Shown in pieces: positions 33,928-46,759 of a stretch of DNA of 64,000 nucleotides. Under the pieces are notes generated by a model that was not told the DNA's origin, ran no database searches, and saw nothing but the letters and a program-made list of their open reading frames with translations. Within the stretch, counting starts at the first letter, position 1; every line of letters starts with the position of its first letter. The translations under genes and the position numbers were made by a program. The DNA is taken from assembly GCA_050084515.1 (NCBI GenBank), contig CM114274.1, forward strand, positions 8,804,001-8,868,000. Direction: 5' to 3'. The stretch is from Blasia pusilla. Taxonomy: Eukaryota > Marchantiophyta > Marchantiopsida > Blasiales.

Positions 33928-34357
33928 GGAGCCAGATATGGGCCCTAAGTTGACACGAGGAGAGCGACGCCGGATACACCAGTTCCTTAAGAGTTATAGG
34001 AGTTATTTTGCATTTAGTATGTAGGATTTGGGTATGCTGAAGGGTCCAGGGATCCGCATTGAGTTGTCGAGTGACATGCCAATCTTCCAAAGACCCAACA
34101 GATATAGTGACCTGGAGAGGGCTCTGATTTAGAGTAGGAGCCAAGATTTGGTTGGAATAGGACTAGTGGAGATGTCGCATGGAGAATATGCATCTGCCAT
34201 TGTCATATCGCCAAGAAGGATGTGCATGGCAACTGGACGAATAGGCGGATGAGTGGAGATTACCGACCTATCAATCAGTAGATGAAGTCCGATAGGTATG
34301 CCATGCCCACCCCTGAGGAGATCTTTGATGCTATTGGACATGCAAAGGTCTTTAGTT
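33928..34357 (+). pseudogene. N1 reverse transcriptase, N-terminal part
   Basis: Reads MGPKLTRGERRRIHQFLKSY, LGMLKGPGIRIELSSDMPIF, RPNRYSDLERAL, LVGIGLVEMSHGEYASAIV, then in another frame the KSDRYAMPTPEEIFDAIGHA segment ending at the N2 insertion point. The rest of RT resumes at 55722. Confidence 0.75.
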
Positions 34358-34986
34358 TGTCATGGTAGATGAGGCACAAGCGAGATAGTATTGAGGCCTT
34401 AGAGGGGTCTTGTACTTCCCTATTTTGAGAGATCATATGTAACCTGCTCTTAGGATGTGACCTATGAGTGTAGGTTACCCTTCCCTTTATGAGGAGTGGG
34501 AGCCTTGGAGAGGTTGACCTTCCTAGTCATACATGGCTCCACTTGGACCTATAGGGTCGTGGGTTAGTTGGTAGTTGGTCTCATGAGGGGACCACTTGTG
34601 TAGTTGTTAGGGAGCTAGTATGGGTGTTCTATAGGTTGGTAGTGACTTGCTAGAAGGGATGTGATCTGTGTGTACAGATCACCCATGGAGGTGCCCAGGG
34701 GGATATACTTTGGATGAGGCTCATTTGGAGCTCATCTTCTTACGATTGCAGACCCTTGTTGGGATCCATGATACACTACTACGTGCATGTATTGAGCATG
34801 GATTCTCTCTGGAAGAGTGGGCTAGAAGTGATCAATAAGGAGATCACACATTTTGGGAATCCTTGTGTATACTTTCTCTTAATGTTACACCAGTGCATAT
34901 CTAAATCATGAGTATGGCTGTTTGGATGAAGCACGATTGATTGCAGATTTCATCAAAGCTTACAATGTGTATTTAACTTTATATCC
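34358..34986 (+). repeat. N2 left terminal block B
   Basis: Direct repeat of 54974-55599 over its whole length (for example AGATAGTA...GAGGCCTTAGAGGGG, CATGTATTGAGC, GATCAATAAGGAGATCACAC). It begins exactly at the insertion point in the N1 RT and runs into the leader with no A block. Confidence 0.85.
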
Positions 34987-37900
34987 TAAGGAGATGTACG
35001 CTTGTTCTAAATAGAAGAGATAGACGGACTCAATTTGTGGTGTAGAGCACAATTGTGGTGCTGTGGGATTTGCAAGAATTGCAAGGTAGTGTATCCTGAC
35101 CATGCGGGAGGACATGGGGTAGAAGAGTTTCTGAAATCAAAGTGAAATGTTCAGAATTGAGAAATTTATGCAACGCGGCAGATTTGACAAGATTCGAAGA
35201 GGGGGAGGCTTCCCAATCCCAGTGGAATTGCTCAAGAGTGGAGCAATTGAGGAACAGATTATAGGGACGGAGGTCCTGAGATAATTTTGGTGAGGAAATC
35301 AGTGTCAATCGTGACATGATTTGAGTGTAGGCAAGTCAGCAAGTACGTGGGCACTTTGTTGCTGATTTTGAGTGAGGTGTGCTTGATTTTGGACCAAATC
35401 CAATGAATATTGGGCAGGAGCAAAATCAAGCAAGAAGCGTATGTAAGGAGGGCAAATGGTGTTTGATTGTGCGGGATTTTATGAGAGTTGAATTCCCCAT
35501 TAGAAAGATCACAAAAAATTGAGTCCAATTGTGAAAACGGGACCAAAAATAGAGCCGATTTAAGAAAGATTCCAAAAATATTCCCCAAAATAGCATAGAT
35601 TCCCTGAGATGAGCAGATCACCAGTATGGAAAGGATAGAAGAGCAGCACTGGAGCTGCTATGCGAGGCATGAGAACTTAAGTTCTGATAGCCCTTGTTTG
35701 GAAAGTGAGAAGGAGTGAGGAGGAGGAGAGCTCTTCATTCAATCAGAACTGAAGTTCCAATTTCCCTTGTTGATGAACGTGGTTCAGGAAAGGAAGAGGT
35801 TACGTGGTCAACTTTCCCTTAGTCAGATGTTGAGAAAGTTTGAGGTGCCGCTAGTATGGAGGAGCTAGCGCTACTAGTTTGGAGCTGTTATTGGAGTGTA
35901 ACTAGGAATTCTAACCACAAAGTTGGTGGAGTTCAGGGAGGCATGAGAACTTAAGTTCTGATTCAGGAAATCCCTCTCAAGAGGCACTTTTGAGCAGAGC
36001 GGCAAAGTGGGAATCGAAATTGAAGTTCTGATTCAACAGCAAGGGTCTAGTCATCTGAAGAGCGCGGCACGGCGCGACAAGGGTGACAAGGAGTTGCAAA
36101 AGGGATTTGGAACTCAAGTTCCATTTCGAGCACATTTGAGCCAAGGCGTGGTTCATCTGCATGGTGGTCATCTTGACAACATAGCAAAAATTGGCGCGGC
36201 GGGAGTGATAAGGAAGCAAGGAGGATTGGGAACTCAAGTTCCAATTTTGTCCCAGTTGGAAAACAGTGAAGTGTCTCAACTGCGGTGACGTCTATGGCGT
36301 GGCAGAGTGCGGTGGTGTAGAACTACGAAGTGAAGTGAGGAGGCAATTGGAACTTCAGTTCCCATTCCGCTTTTCATTTGTGAGTCTTCTCTACATGCAG
36401 GTGGAGAGGATAGGAAGGAGGCAATCAAAACTCTAGTTCTCATTTCGCTCCTCAGTTGTGGATTCTCTTCAAGGAGATGGAGGGGATAGTGAGGGCAATC
36501 AAAAATCAAGTTTTGATCCCCTTTGGCGTTGTCGTATCGTAAAATCAGCCAATATGTAAACTCCTTCTTCATTAAGTGTTAGATAGAGTTTTATTAGTAA
36601 TAAGTAAATTAGTTTAGGAAAAGGAAATTCTTATGTTTAAACCTTCTTATGGCACCTCTTTTATGCGGGTCCTACTTTAGGAAAAGAGGTAATAAATAAA
36701 AGATGGCTTTATAAGACCAAAAGTAGTTTTGGTTGGTAACTAGGTTAGTTGGAGTAATTTGGAAATATCAAATGGATAAAAGAGCATATTTTGGAAGAGA
36801 TAAAAGGAAATCTACTTGTGTCAAAATGTAATGGGATTGCTTACTCTTCCAATGAGAATGGATCACCCCTCTTGGGAGAGTAACTTGACCATGGTGAATT
36901 CTTTGAGAGGTTTCTAGAGTGTGGTGTGTGTGGATATGAGAGGCTTGTCACCTTAAAGAAGTTTATTCATACTAAAATAGTGAATGTTTTGGCTTGTTAT
37001 TTTCCCAATGAGAGTGGATAATCCCTCTTGGGAGAATAATTCCGCCAAAGCCTATTCTTGAGGAGAGTAGAGAATGTCTGTTAAGCATGGATAAGGGTGG
37101 AGGACAAGCTGTGCCCGACTTTCCTTTCCTCAATTCTTACCATGTCAAGGTAATCTTTGTAGATAGGCACTAGTTCACTCGTTATTTAATTTATCATTTT
37201 GGGGAGGCGTTCATGAACCACGTCATACAATCTCCAACTCCGATGATTCTTCCTATTCTCACATATGGAAGGACATGGGATTGTACTTTGTATATCCTTA
37301 TATAGCGATCTATGGACGTCAATACGCCTGCTCAAGTAGGGTTTAACACTAGTTGTGCTATCTTCCTCATATACAAGCGTAAAGTAGTTTATAAAGATTT
37401 CTTAGTTAGAAATTTTGGGGTTCCATGCTATGAAGAAGTGATCGCCTCGACACTACCTTTGGTGATTCCTATCGTGAGAGAATGAAGGGTTTACATAATA
37501 ATTTTATACTGAAAAAGGAGAAATTTTTATAGAGTTTAACTTGCATCAACCACGTCTGCTGCACCTAGAAGGTCCGCCCTTGCTCGAAGAAAGGCTCTCG
37601 ACACGATAGTGCGGCCCAAGAAGTGGGTTCGGCGTGACTTTCTAGTTTAGCATGGCGTTCAGAGGAAGGAGAGGAGAATCAAAATTAAAGTTCCTATTCC
37701 ACGGCCTCTCAAGTGGGGCGCGACTCTTCTTTAGGCGTGACGAGGGAGGAAGGAGAAAGAATCATAACTGTAGTTCCTATCCGCGGAGTATCAAATGGGT
37801 ACGCCTCTCCCTACCAAGGCGCAACGTAGCGTATAAAGCAGAGAGGGAGGAGTGAGCAATTGGAATTGAAGTTCCAATTTCATCATTCTTCTATGAAGGA

Positions 37901-38530
37901 ATGAGTGAGCCAAGAGCATTCGGAACTGAAGTTCCAATTGGGCACTCTTTCATATGAAGGATTTTCAGATGTCCTAGTTTCAGATGAGTTGGCAAAGCGG
38001 TGCACCAGGGAGGCTTCAAGGAGGGAGAGGTGTCGAAGGTGCAAGTGGGCATGAGGTGTCAAGCAGGCGCCAACAAGCTAGCTTCTTTCGGGCGGGCCCA
38101 GGACTTGGCATCGCGTGGGTTCACCATAACTTTAGCCCATCCCAGTTTTATTCATCCAAAGTGTGCTTAACTGGAGAGTTCTTTTGCATATTGTGTTACA
38201 AACACACCCACAAGGAAGTGATGGCTGGCTATTGCACAGAGGGGAATTTATTCACTTACCTTGCTCCTTATGTAGATGTTTGAGGGGTGGATTTTGGGTG
38301 ACACACATTGTGGATTAGTGTGTTGGTGAGTGCACGGTACTACTGCGACTATTGAAGAGAGCTTGGAGGGATGGATGTATACCACACTAGTCAAGAGTGA
38401 CTTAGTGTGTGGGCTATTTTCTGAATTTTGATCTCAAGTGAGATAAGTGGAGGCGTGTCCACAGTTTGGGCATTGTCTAGTGCAGAGCTAGTGGCTCGGG
38501 AGTGAGTCATAGTGCATCCATAAAGTATTG
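34987..38530 (+). other. N2 leader, non-coding, with repeated GGAACTnnAGTTCC palindromes
   Basis: No sustained coding frame. About a dozen copies of a short palindrome of the type GGAACT-x-AAGTTCC lie between 35670 and 37930 (near 35670, 35742, 35948, 36020, 36108, 36228, 36348, 36428, 36500, 37676, 37760, 37862 and 37922), many about 80-120 bp apart. A pair of CCCTCTTGGGAGA repeats lies near 36870 and 37030. Confidence 0.6.
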
Positions 38531-38699
38531 GGGAGCGTGGTAGTGGTAGAAGTGGCGGAGGATTTAGACGGAGTGGGGGCTAGGTATCGAGGGTTTCACA
38601 CGGGAACTACCTCAACCGAGTTGTAATTACTCCACGGTGAGAGTTACCCGAGAGGCCACAAAGTGTCATGAGTGTCGCCACACGATTGTTGTGGGACAT

Positions 38700-39849
38700 G
38701 GATGATCGCGACTTATGGATCACGAGGGGACCCGTTATCGGGCATGGTGGAAACCATCAAGTTGGATGATTTTATGGAGGAGTTTGATAGCTAGTCGATG
38801 CATAGAGGATGCAACCAACACAAATTTGACCCTTTATGGCGTGGAAGGGACTTTTTTAGCATCCGGAGGGCCTCCCATGGATGATTATCACGAATTCGGA
38901 TTCTCCATGAGGCGTAGATCGAGGCGTGGAGACTACTTTGGTCTCAAGGATATGTTTCCCTCATTAGCGATGATGATGCGGCTGCAATAGCACCCCTAAC
39001 CGCAGGAGGAGACACTTGGAGGAGTTGTCAACCCAAGCCTTATGAGTGTGACCAGCCGAGTACCACCTGCGTTCAACTTGTTGGTTGAGTTCTTCCAAGA
39101 GTTGGGGACGAACTATCAAAGGGTGAGGACCGACATGCTGAAATCGATTCATGAGTTTCAATGGAGAGCGGGAGAGAGTCTTCAAGAGGCCTATGCATGG
39201 CTCCGACGGTTGATTATAGCGACTCAAGAGCGACGGAGGCGCGAACGGTTCAGTTCTGGTATGCGATGCTAGATTGCAAGTTTCAGAAGAGAGTGTGAGA
39301 TGCAAAGCTCTTACATGTTGGTTCGCCTACTCTCAAGTCTGTATTTTTGTTGGTAGAGCAAATTGAGCTCAACATACTTGAGGAAGGAGTTTTTTGATGC
39401 CTCATCTTCAAGGGATGACAATTGACTTGAGATAGAGTCATGGGATTGAAGCTACGGGAGGATACCGGGAGCCAGGACCACGACCAGTTCAATCATATGC
39501 TCGGCAGCAGGGCTTAGGTATTTCTTGTTGGATGTGTGGAGGATCACATCGTCAGCAAGATTGTAGACAACAGAGTGGGAGTGCATCACCATAAATCAGA
39601 TATGAGCGGCCCAAGGGAGTGTGATCATTGCCAGAGATATGGGCACACACGTGAGAGATGTTTCGAGCTCCACTCCGAGCAGTGCCTAGAGGGAGGTCAA
39701 GGACTTGGGGGTGGCAGAGGACAAGGTGTAGGAGGTCGAGGACGTGGTGGAGGCAGGACCCCACCACCTCCAAGAGCGATTGCAGCACTTGCATCAAAGG
39801 CAGCTTTGGCGAGGAGTACTTAGTTGGAGCAACGTCTTCGGGATCAGGC
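38700..39849 (+). pseudogene. N2 gag with CCHC zinc knuckle
   Basis: Reads VPPAFNLLVEFFQELG and DMLKSIHEFQWRAGESLQEA (capsid-like Gag, the typical EF-x-x-L-x-x-GES pattern), then GPRECDHCQRYGHTRERCFE, an intact C-x2-C-x4-H-x4-C knuckle near 39620, and a GGGRGQGVGGRGRGGG arginine-glycine tail. N3 interrupts it after QRLRDQ. The next N2 codons (ARMAQHAST) follow at 49143. Confidence 0.8.
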
Positions 39850-40353
39850 CACGCCCTTTAGGATAGATCGGTGAGATGTAGTAGAGCGTCTTCAAGAGCA
39901 GTAGAGGACAGGCCTAGGAGGTTGAGGATGACCTTTTGAGGCCCCGAGAAACTTGTGAGAGCAAGTTTCCCCTTCGTTTTGGCTCATTTGGAGCCATATT
40001 GAGGAACTTACTATTTTAGGTAAGTACCATTTTGACTATATGATCGACTTTCTATTTTTGGTAAGTGGCCTTTGACCTCCTACATCAGGTCAAGAGCCAA
40101 GGAGGTCACTTGGGAGAATAGGTTACCATGGAGAGAGCTTGGGGAGGGGAGGGGTATATATCCCAAGGAGAGAAAGCTCATTCTCTCTTTGTTGAACCTC
40201 TTGGCATGAGGCGGCGGAGCTATGGTCCCTTGCATTGTGAGTGTAACCCAAGCCTCTCATTAGGAGAGTGGGTTTGGTTTGACATGAGAGAGAGTGCACA
40301 CCTTTGAGAACTATGGTGTGAGATTGTATAGAGAGAGATTGGATCTTACTTTA
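39850..40353 (+). repeat. N3 left terminal block B
   Basis: Matches 48503-49016 almost throughout (CATTTGGAGCCATATTGAGG, TTGAACCTCTTGGCATGAGG, GTGGGTTTGGTTTGACATGA). It ends at ATTGGATCTTACTTTA and continues directly into the leader CAAAGAGAGAATGAG. Confidence 0.85.
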
Positions 40354-41860
40354 CAAAGAGAGAATGAGAGAAAGAGAGAATGAGAGAATGAGAGTGAGAG
40401 AGCTTCATGGGGGAGCTCGCTGGTCTCTCGCTGTTTTTGCAGGTTGGGGACCGTGTTCCCCATTCAGCGGCTCGTGGGAGTGCTCACTGGAGCAAGGGAT
40501 GCTTTGATAGTTCTTTGCATTTGTGGAAGACCTCGCCCCATTTCTGATAGGGGATTGATTATGGGGCGGGTTGTTTATGCCGATGCTCTCGGGAGCATCA
40601 TGTCGCTTGTTGATTTGCATTTTTACAAGTTTTACATTTTTTTTGGGAGAAATGAGCGCGGAAGCGCTACCAAATTTTCTGTAGGAGAAAGATTGAGGAA
40701 ACGATTCTAAATATTTTTTGATGCTAGCGTAGATCATGAAGCTGTGCACATTGTGCAAAAACAATGTGCAATTTGGAGTTGCGAGCAAGAAGTTATGGTC
40801 ATCTTGCAAAACTACCATTGCTAGGCGATTTTTTAGGGTTAAATTGTGCAAACCTAAAAGAGTCGCCGTCATAGTCACCTTCAAGCATTAAGATGGCCAA
40901 ATCACCTCGACGATCAACCATTCAACGATCAACCTCACTATCACCGTTACCGTCACCATCAACGGTCAACCATCACCGTCAATAGTCCACCGCCTGTTGT
41001 CCACCATTTGCTGCCATTGCCGCCGTACATGAGTGGAGGATCTTCCACGACGCTCGTTGATTTCGGACTTGCGCCGCCATCACGCATTTTTGTTTGGCCG
41101 CCACCGTCATCAACCTATGATGGCGTATGACCTGTTATAGTGTTTGAGTTTTGATTTCATGCTTCTATGTTGTGATTGGAGCCGCTTGACGAATCGAGTA
41201 GGTCGCGGACGCCAGCCGCGTTTAACGCGCCCGATTGAGCCTCGGGCCGCACCGCACCATCTCGATCGCAGAGCCGCCCGGCATTGTGGAGTAGAGTGTG
41301 GGTTTATTGTTGATTGAGGAGGGTATGCCGCCAAGTGCCACATCTCTTCATCGAGGCCATGTGTCGTGAGTCGCCGTTGCGCCGCCGCAACGCCGCACCG
41401 TTCGTTGGAACCGCACCGCCTATTGAGGAGTTTTGAGCAACGCGATGACGGGAGGAGTATGATTTGCTGATTGGAGGAGTTGTCTCCAGACCGAAGTTTA
41501 GAATTTGCGAAGAGCGACATCGACATGTATTCAGGTTACCCATTTGGACGTGTGAGGGATTCTCGGATTTGGGTAGTTTATTTGGGGATACTAGGTGTGT
41601 GGATGCTAAGAGCATAAAGTTTAGGGGACATAGATGTGGGATGTCCGAGTTGAGGTAAGTTATCGATGAGATGATAGCCGGGTCGATTTGCCCCACCACG
41701 CCGCTATTGCCGCACGTTACATGTCTCGAGGAGGGAGTGTAGATCGAGTGCCGCATGTTTGGGATGAGTGATTGAGGGATTACTCTGGAGGCAAGAGTAA
41801 TCGGGTGAAAAGGCACGAGGGTCAGTTCGGAACTTTGAGAGGCTAGGTGGTGAGAGTAGC
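40354..41860 (+). other. N3 leader, non-coding
   Basis: Counterpart of 29460-31140. Keeps GGGGACCGTGTTCCCC, GCGCGGAAGCGCT, the GCCGCC-rich middle and GGGGACATAGA. Starts with a GAGA-type simple repeat. No gene. Confidence 0.6.
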
Positions 41861-42930
41861 TCTAGAGGTTTTGAGTGGTGTGAAGTTCGAGGCTCTTCAC
41901 TTGAGGGACCGCCTCGACCTCCATCCGTGTCATCTTGGAGGGGAGGGTGTAGAGGAGTTTGTGAGCATATCGCCACATATTGTGAGTGGTCCTACCGGCC
42001 AGGCATTTGAGATGGAAGGTTTTAGGTGCGGCGGTATGATTGAGTTTACGATTTCATAGGAGAGTTTAGGAGTTGGTGCGACTCCCAGTGGGCCAAGAAC
42101 TCTAGAGAGTTCAACCCGTTTACAGCATGGAACGGTATATTCTAGCATTTAGAGGGGGCACCCATGCGATTACCATGAGTTCTCATATATGCCCAAGAGA
42201 TTGAGGCATGGCGGACCCACACTATGTGTCAAGGACGGAGCCGTTCCCAGATGAGGAGGAGGAGTCACGAGAGGCTACTTCCTCTTCCACTAGTGAAAGT
42301 TTAGGAGGGGTCACCTTTGGAGCGATTGCAGTTGGTTGACCCAGATCCAACAACGTGGTTGTAGTGAGGCGAGACGAGGTGCGGATGGAGTTGCGGAGCA
42401 TCCACAACTTCCGGGCGCCGGGTGAGAGTTTACGTGAGGCTTGGCTTTTTGCGCCGGTTGATCAACGTCACTCACGGGTTAAAAGAGCTATGGTCATGGT
42501 AACGCGATCTTTGGAGACCTGTGGTCGCGAATGCGGGAGGGTGCTTCTTATGAACACCTCCCCTACGTTGAGATGTTTTTAGGACCGCCAAGAACATTAA
42601 AGCTTAACATGGCTAAGGAGAGCATAGCCACCATGGGTTCTGGCGAGAAGCGATCCGATTGTAGGAACGTGGACTCGAGATAGGTCAACTATGGCACCAC
42701 GATCTCAGGAGGAGGATACCCGGCACACCATGGCAACGCGCCTTCATATGCGGCTTAACAACAGCCGCCTCCTATTACTTGTTGTTGGAGCCCATCATCG
42801 GTCGATTGCAGTCATGGGCGTATGCCTCAAAGCATGGAGGAGGAAATGGTCTTTGCACCAAGAGGTTCTCAATGTGACTATTGTGGATGGTCATGCGCTA
42901 GGTGTTTGAGTTTACATTCTGAGGCTGGAC
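41861..42930 (+). pseudogene. N3 gag (decayed)
   Basis: VRMELRSIHNFRAPGESLRE (42378-42450) matches the N2 Gag string SIHEFQWRAGESLQEA. Near 42868 QCDYCGW...CARCLSLHSE is a zinc knuckle with the spacing damaged. Stops and shifts are frequent. Confidence 0.65.
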
Positions 42931-43099
42931 CGAGAGCTAGAGAGGGCACCAGGGCGAGTAGCCGATCCATGTGGGCCTAGAGGTCGTGCACCAAGTGGTC
43001 CGTTGGGGGCGAGGGCGGAGTTGCCCGACATAGTGGTTGCCCGTGGAGGAGGTAGAGCACTACCACCTAGAGCGTGCCGAGGAGACGCTGGATATGAGG

Positions 43100-44200
43100 T
43101 CGGCATTGCTCAAATACAATAGCTACAGGAGCAGATTGCCGCTATGGCATTGAGGTTACCCGATGTCGGATCCGTGGCATCGACATCATATGGAGCAGCC
43201 AGAATTCTGAAAGATCCTGGTTGGATGTGCGGTTGCCCGGATGGAGGCCGCCATAGTTGTGACAGCGTGGAAGCGATCGCGAGTTGGATCCACAACGAGA
43301 CTAGGCTTTCTCGGTCTTTCACGTTGTCCGAGGCAATGAGACCCCATTGGGTCGATTAGAGTTCCTGGAGATCGGTGATGTTGATGGTGTGCAGCACGGA
43401 GGGCGATGGGAGAAGCGAGTACAAAGACTCTATTGTTGATGCTCGTGGAGGGGCATGTCGAGCACGTTGTTGGGGCGCCACCGTTGTGTACCGCACTCCT
43501 TTATTTTCGCTTCCGATGTTATGACGTTCACGCCCGGCTTTTTTCCGGCCGCTTCACTATGTGAGCGCAGAGTTGGAGTTCTGCATCACGTTGAGGTGAT
43601 TGCAGAGGAGGTGATAGACTTGCCCTTGGAGCGGATGCTCGGGCCGTTGTCATGGTCCTAGGATGGCGGAGATGCCCCCTAGACCCGCGATAGAGCGTGC
43701 CATGGCTTCTCCTAGTGTTGTGTTGCCTGGATAACCAAGGAGAGGTATTCCGGTTGGTGAGTCCTGGAGGTAGAGCTTTTAGTCAACGCGTCTTGTTTTG
43801 GCGCAACCCACGATGTTGAGAAAGCGTCATTAAGAGGATTGGGCTTGACGAGAGCCGATGTGGAGCGTTGTCCATTCGATGACATCCTTGGGTGGAGTGA
43901 GTACCACGCACAGTATATCACTCGGCGAGGTCGTGGTGAGAATTCGCCGAGAGAAAGATAAGTTTTGGCTGCGAGCCAAGGCGATAGTGATTGATGTAGA
44001 GTCCTACGACGTCTTGGTTGGTGGAGTAGTGTTATACCCGATGGGGTTTGCCCTGGATTATTGGGAGGAGTGGCGTCCTCAGACCAAGATGGCGTCGGTG
44101 ATGGGCGCCTTAGTTCATTACCCGTTGATTCACAAGTGCGATGATCGAGCATCGGCCAAGAGAGATGGCGACCTTAGCAGCATTCAGCAGTGCCATCACT
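43100..44200 (+). pseudogene. N3 protease region (decayed)
   Basis: MALRLPDVGSVASTSYGAA (43144) matches N1. ASLRGLGLTRADVERCPF near 43820-43870 and the frame 43858-44208 with AIVIDVESYDVLVGGVVLYP and MGFALDYWEEW are the second half of the protease. The active-site triplet is not intact. Confidence 0.6.
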
Positions 44201-44379
44201 TGGCCTAGTGATTTGATTGAGGGACATGTCCATACAGAGGATACTCCTGTTCTTGACATTTCTATGGAGAGGAGTGTTATCGAGTTGCATCATTCCGTGG
44301 AGGAGAGGTTTGGGGCTCTCGAGAAGCTTGACCGATTGGCGGATGAGCAGTAGGCGTGCAAGCGGCGTTTGCACGGAGC

Positions 44380-45620
44380 GTGATGGGGTCGAGGAACCCG
44401 AGGTAGCGTGGAGTGCTACGATGATATGGATACCACACCCATTTGTGTGGTGTATCCCGGAGGAGGGTATTCGAGTGTTAGATCTCTTTGGAGGGATTAG
44501 CACCGGGTTAGGTGTTGATGCGGGGAAGTACATCAGTACTTGTATGTGGAGAGTGATGATGTTGCAAGGTGCATCTCACTACGACATGTGGCGCAGATTC
44601 TCGTTTTCCCGACTTATTATCTGCATCCGCGGTATGTAACGGTATCCTCATGACTTAGAGGGTAGGGACCATTGATTTGGTCATTTCCGGTTGGCCATGT
44701 CGGGGCCAATCGAGTCCGGACCAGGTAGCGGGTTGGTGACACTCGGTCCAGATTTTTTGGGAGATGTTGAGGGTCTTGGAGGAGCACCAATCTTGTTCTC
44801 TAGCCTACATTATGGAGAATGTGCGATCTTAGGAGACTCAGTCACGGTGGTGACGAGTGTTCATCAGTGCGTGCATCGCCCAACAATGTTCTTGGATGCG
44901 GCGTAGTGTAGGTTCTAGACCCCATCGTCTATGGTGGACCAACTTGGTGCCCCAGGCGGTACGGAGAGCGTATGCGAGAGTTGAGCGCCTCTCCCATTTG
45001 TTAGTGGATTCCATTTTAGATCCAGTCGCCGATCACAAGTGAGGCGATGAGACCACGAAGTTATTTGGTCAAAAAGGAGTGCCTGGCTTGGTTTGGGGAT
45101 TAGATTCGGAGGCATCAGACGCCATGTCTTGTTGGATTCTCAACATCCACTTCTCTAAGCACCATTAATCTGATCTTATGAGGAGAAGCCTAGATTGATG
45201 GTTTCGACTTAGACGTCGGAGGAGTCATAGTAATGCGTAGGTGGTTTTAAGAGCGGCGTTACTAGGTTTATCTAACCCTATATTGCATCGGTGGGGCATT
45301 GAGTCGAGGCATGTGCCTGGGGAATTTTTCTATTAATAGAAAAGAAGAAAAATAGGTAAAAACCTAGTTCTCCCAGGAGTAGTCAAATAGTTGGGGGCTT
45401 TAGCATTTCGTTTGTCGAGTTATCTCTATGTTAGGGTTCCATCAAAGCTCTTCTGTGAGCATGACGGATTAGGCCACTTTGTATCTCTAAGTTTTGTAAA
45501 GATCCATGATTTCGTCACTTTCTGTTTTCTCACATGTCTTGGGTTGTGATGGACTTGAAGCGCTTGACATGGATCTTGGCTGGGAGTGGAGGCGTCGGAT
45601 GAGATGGCGAGGATCACGGT
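44380..45620 (+). pseudogene. N3 C5-cytosine DNA methyltransferase remnant (best-preserved motifs)
   Basis: Motif I EEGIRVLDLFGGISTGL (VLDL...GL 44475-44510), motif IV IDLVISGWPCRGQS with the catalytic PC pair intact (Cys 44698-44700), motif VI MENV (44815-44823), motif VIII SVGSRPHRLWWTNL near 44905-44946, and a motif X-like ALDMDL near 45560. Motif I is closer to the SLFDGIATGL form of DNMT3/DRM enzymes than to the DLFCGxGG form of DNMT1 or bacterial enzymes. The frame is broken between the motifs, so it is inactive as it stands. Confidence 0.82.
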
Positions 45621-45869
45621 TGCATTAGTGAGCCCCATACCTTTGGTGGAAGCGGTGGCGGCGAGACCGAGGAGATCGACACACCTGGGAGATCGGAGAG
45701 ATACCCTTGGACTTCTTGGGATGTTTTGTCACGCCAGAGATGATAGCCACAACATTGAGCGTGGTTAGCCTTTGCATGTGGAGGAGATCAAAGTTTCTGG
45801 TTCTGTAGAAGAGCAGAGCTTTGTTGTTGACCCGCTAGAGAGTCCTATCGTTCACGATGGAGACTTGGG

Positions 45870-46617
45870 GATATGGGCCCCAAGTTGACAGAGGAGGAGC
45901 AAAGCGGCGCTAGATACATCAGTTCCTCACGAGTTATATGAGCTGCTTTGCATTTAGCATGGAGGATTTGGAGTCTGAAGGGACCGGGGATGCGCATTGA
46001 GTTGTGGTGATCCGATCTTGGCGACCCTAGAGATCTGATGATATTGAGAGGGCTTTGATTGAGTAGGAGCGAGGACTTGGTGAGAGCGGGACTAGTGGTG
46101 ATGTCCCATGGGGAGTATGCATCTACCCTTTGTCATGCCAAGAAGGATTGGCAAGCTGGGCCGGATAGGCGGATGTGTGGGGATTACCGACCTGCAGACG
46201 AAGTCCGATAGGTATGCCATGGAGATCTTTGATATGATTGATCATGCAAGGTCTTGATTCATTGGATTTTCGAGCTTGATACCATCAATGCCTATCAAGG
46301 AGTAAGCGACATTTTGGGGCATCGATCCTCAGGGAAGGATTGTTTGTACGGTGGCGGTTCTTACCATTTGGTTAAAGAACGCCCGGTTGAGTTTCAAAGG
46401 GTCATGGATAGGATCTTGGCTGGTCTGGATTTTGCTAGGTGTTATATTGATGACATCATAGTCTTTAGTGCCACGGTTGAGGAGCATGAGCGACATCTAG
46501 AGGAGGTGTTCGGCGATTGCAATTACATGGTGAAGCTACATCGAGGCAAGTGCAAGTTCTTCTATGACCAGATTGAGTACTTGAGTCATCTGATATACAG
46601 GGGCCTTGGTGTTTAGC
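45870..46617 (+). pseudogene. N3 reverse transcriptase
   Basis: The open part 46254-46616 carries EFQRVMDRILAGLDFARCYI and the catalytic YIDDIIVFS (YIDD at 46443-46454), then EEHERHLEEVF and DQIEYLSHLIYRG. The N-terminal half (45870-46230) is present but shifted. Confidence 0.85.
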
Positions 46618-46759
46618 ATACAAAGGTGGTTATCTCACGCATTCCACGCCCCTGAGATGTGAGCCGTGTTCGAGCATTCATGGGATTAGTGAACTTCTAT
46701 GCGATACGTCAAGGGATTGATTTGCTAAGCCCTTGATTTTGACAAAGGTGGATCATGAG

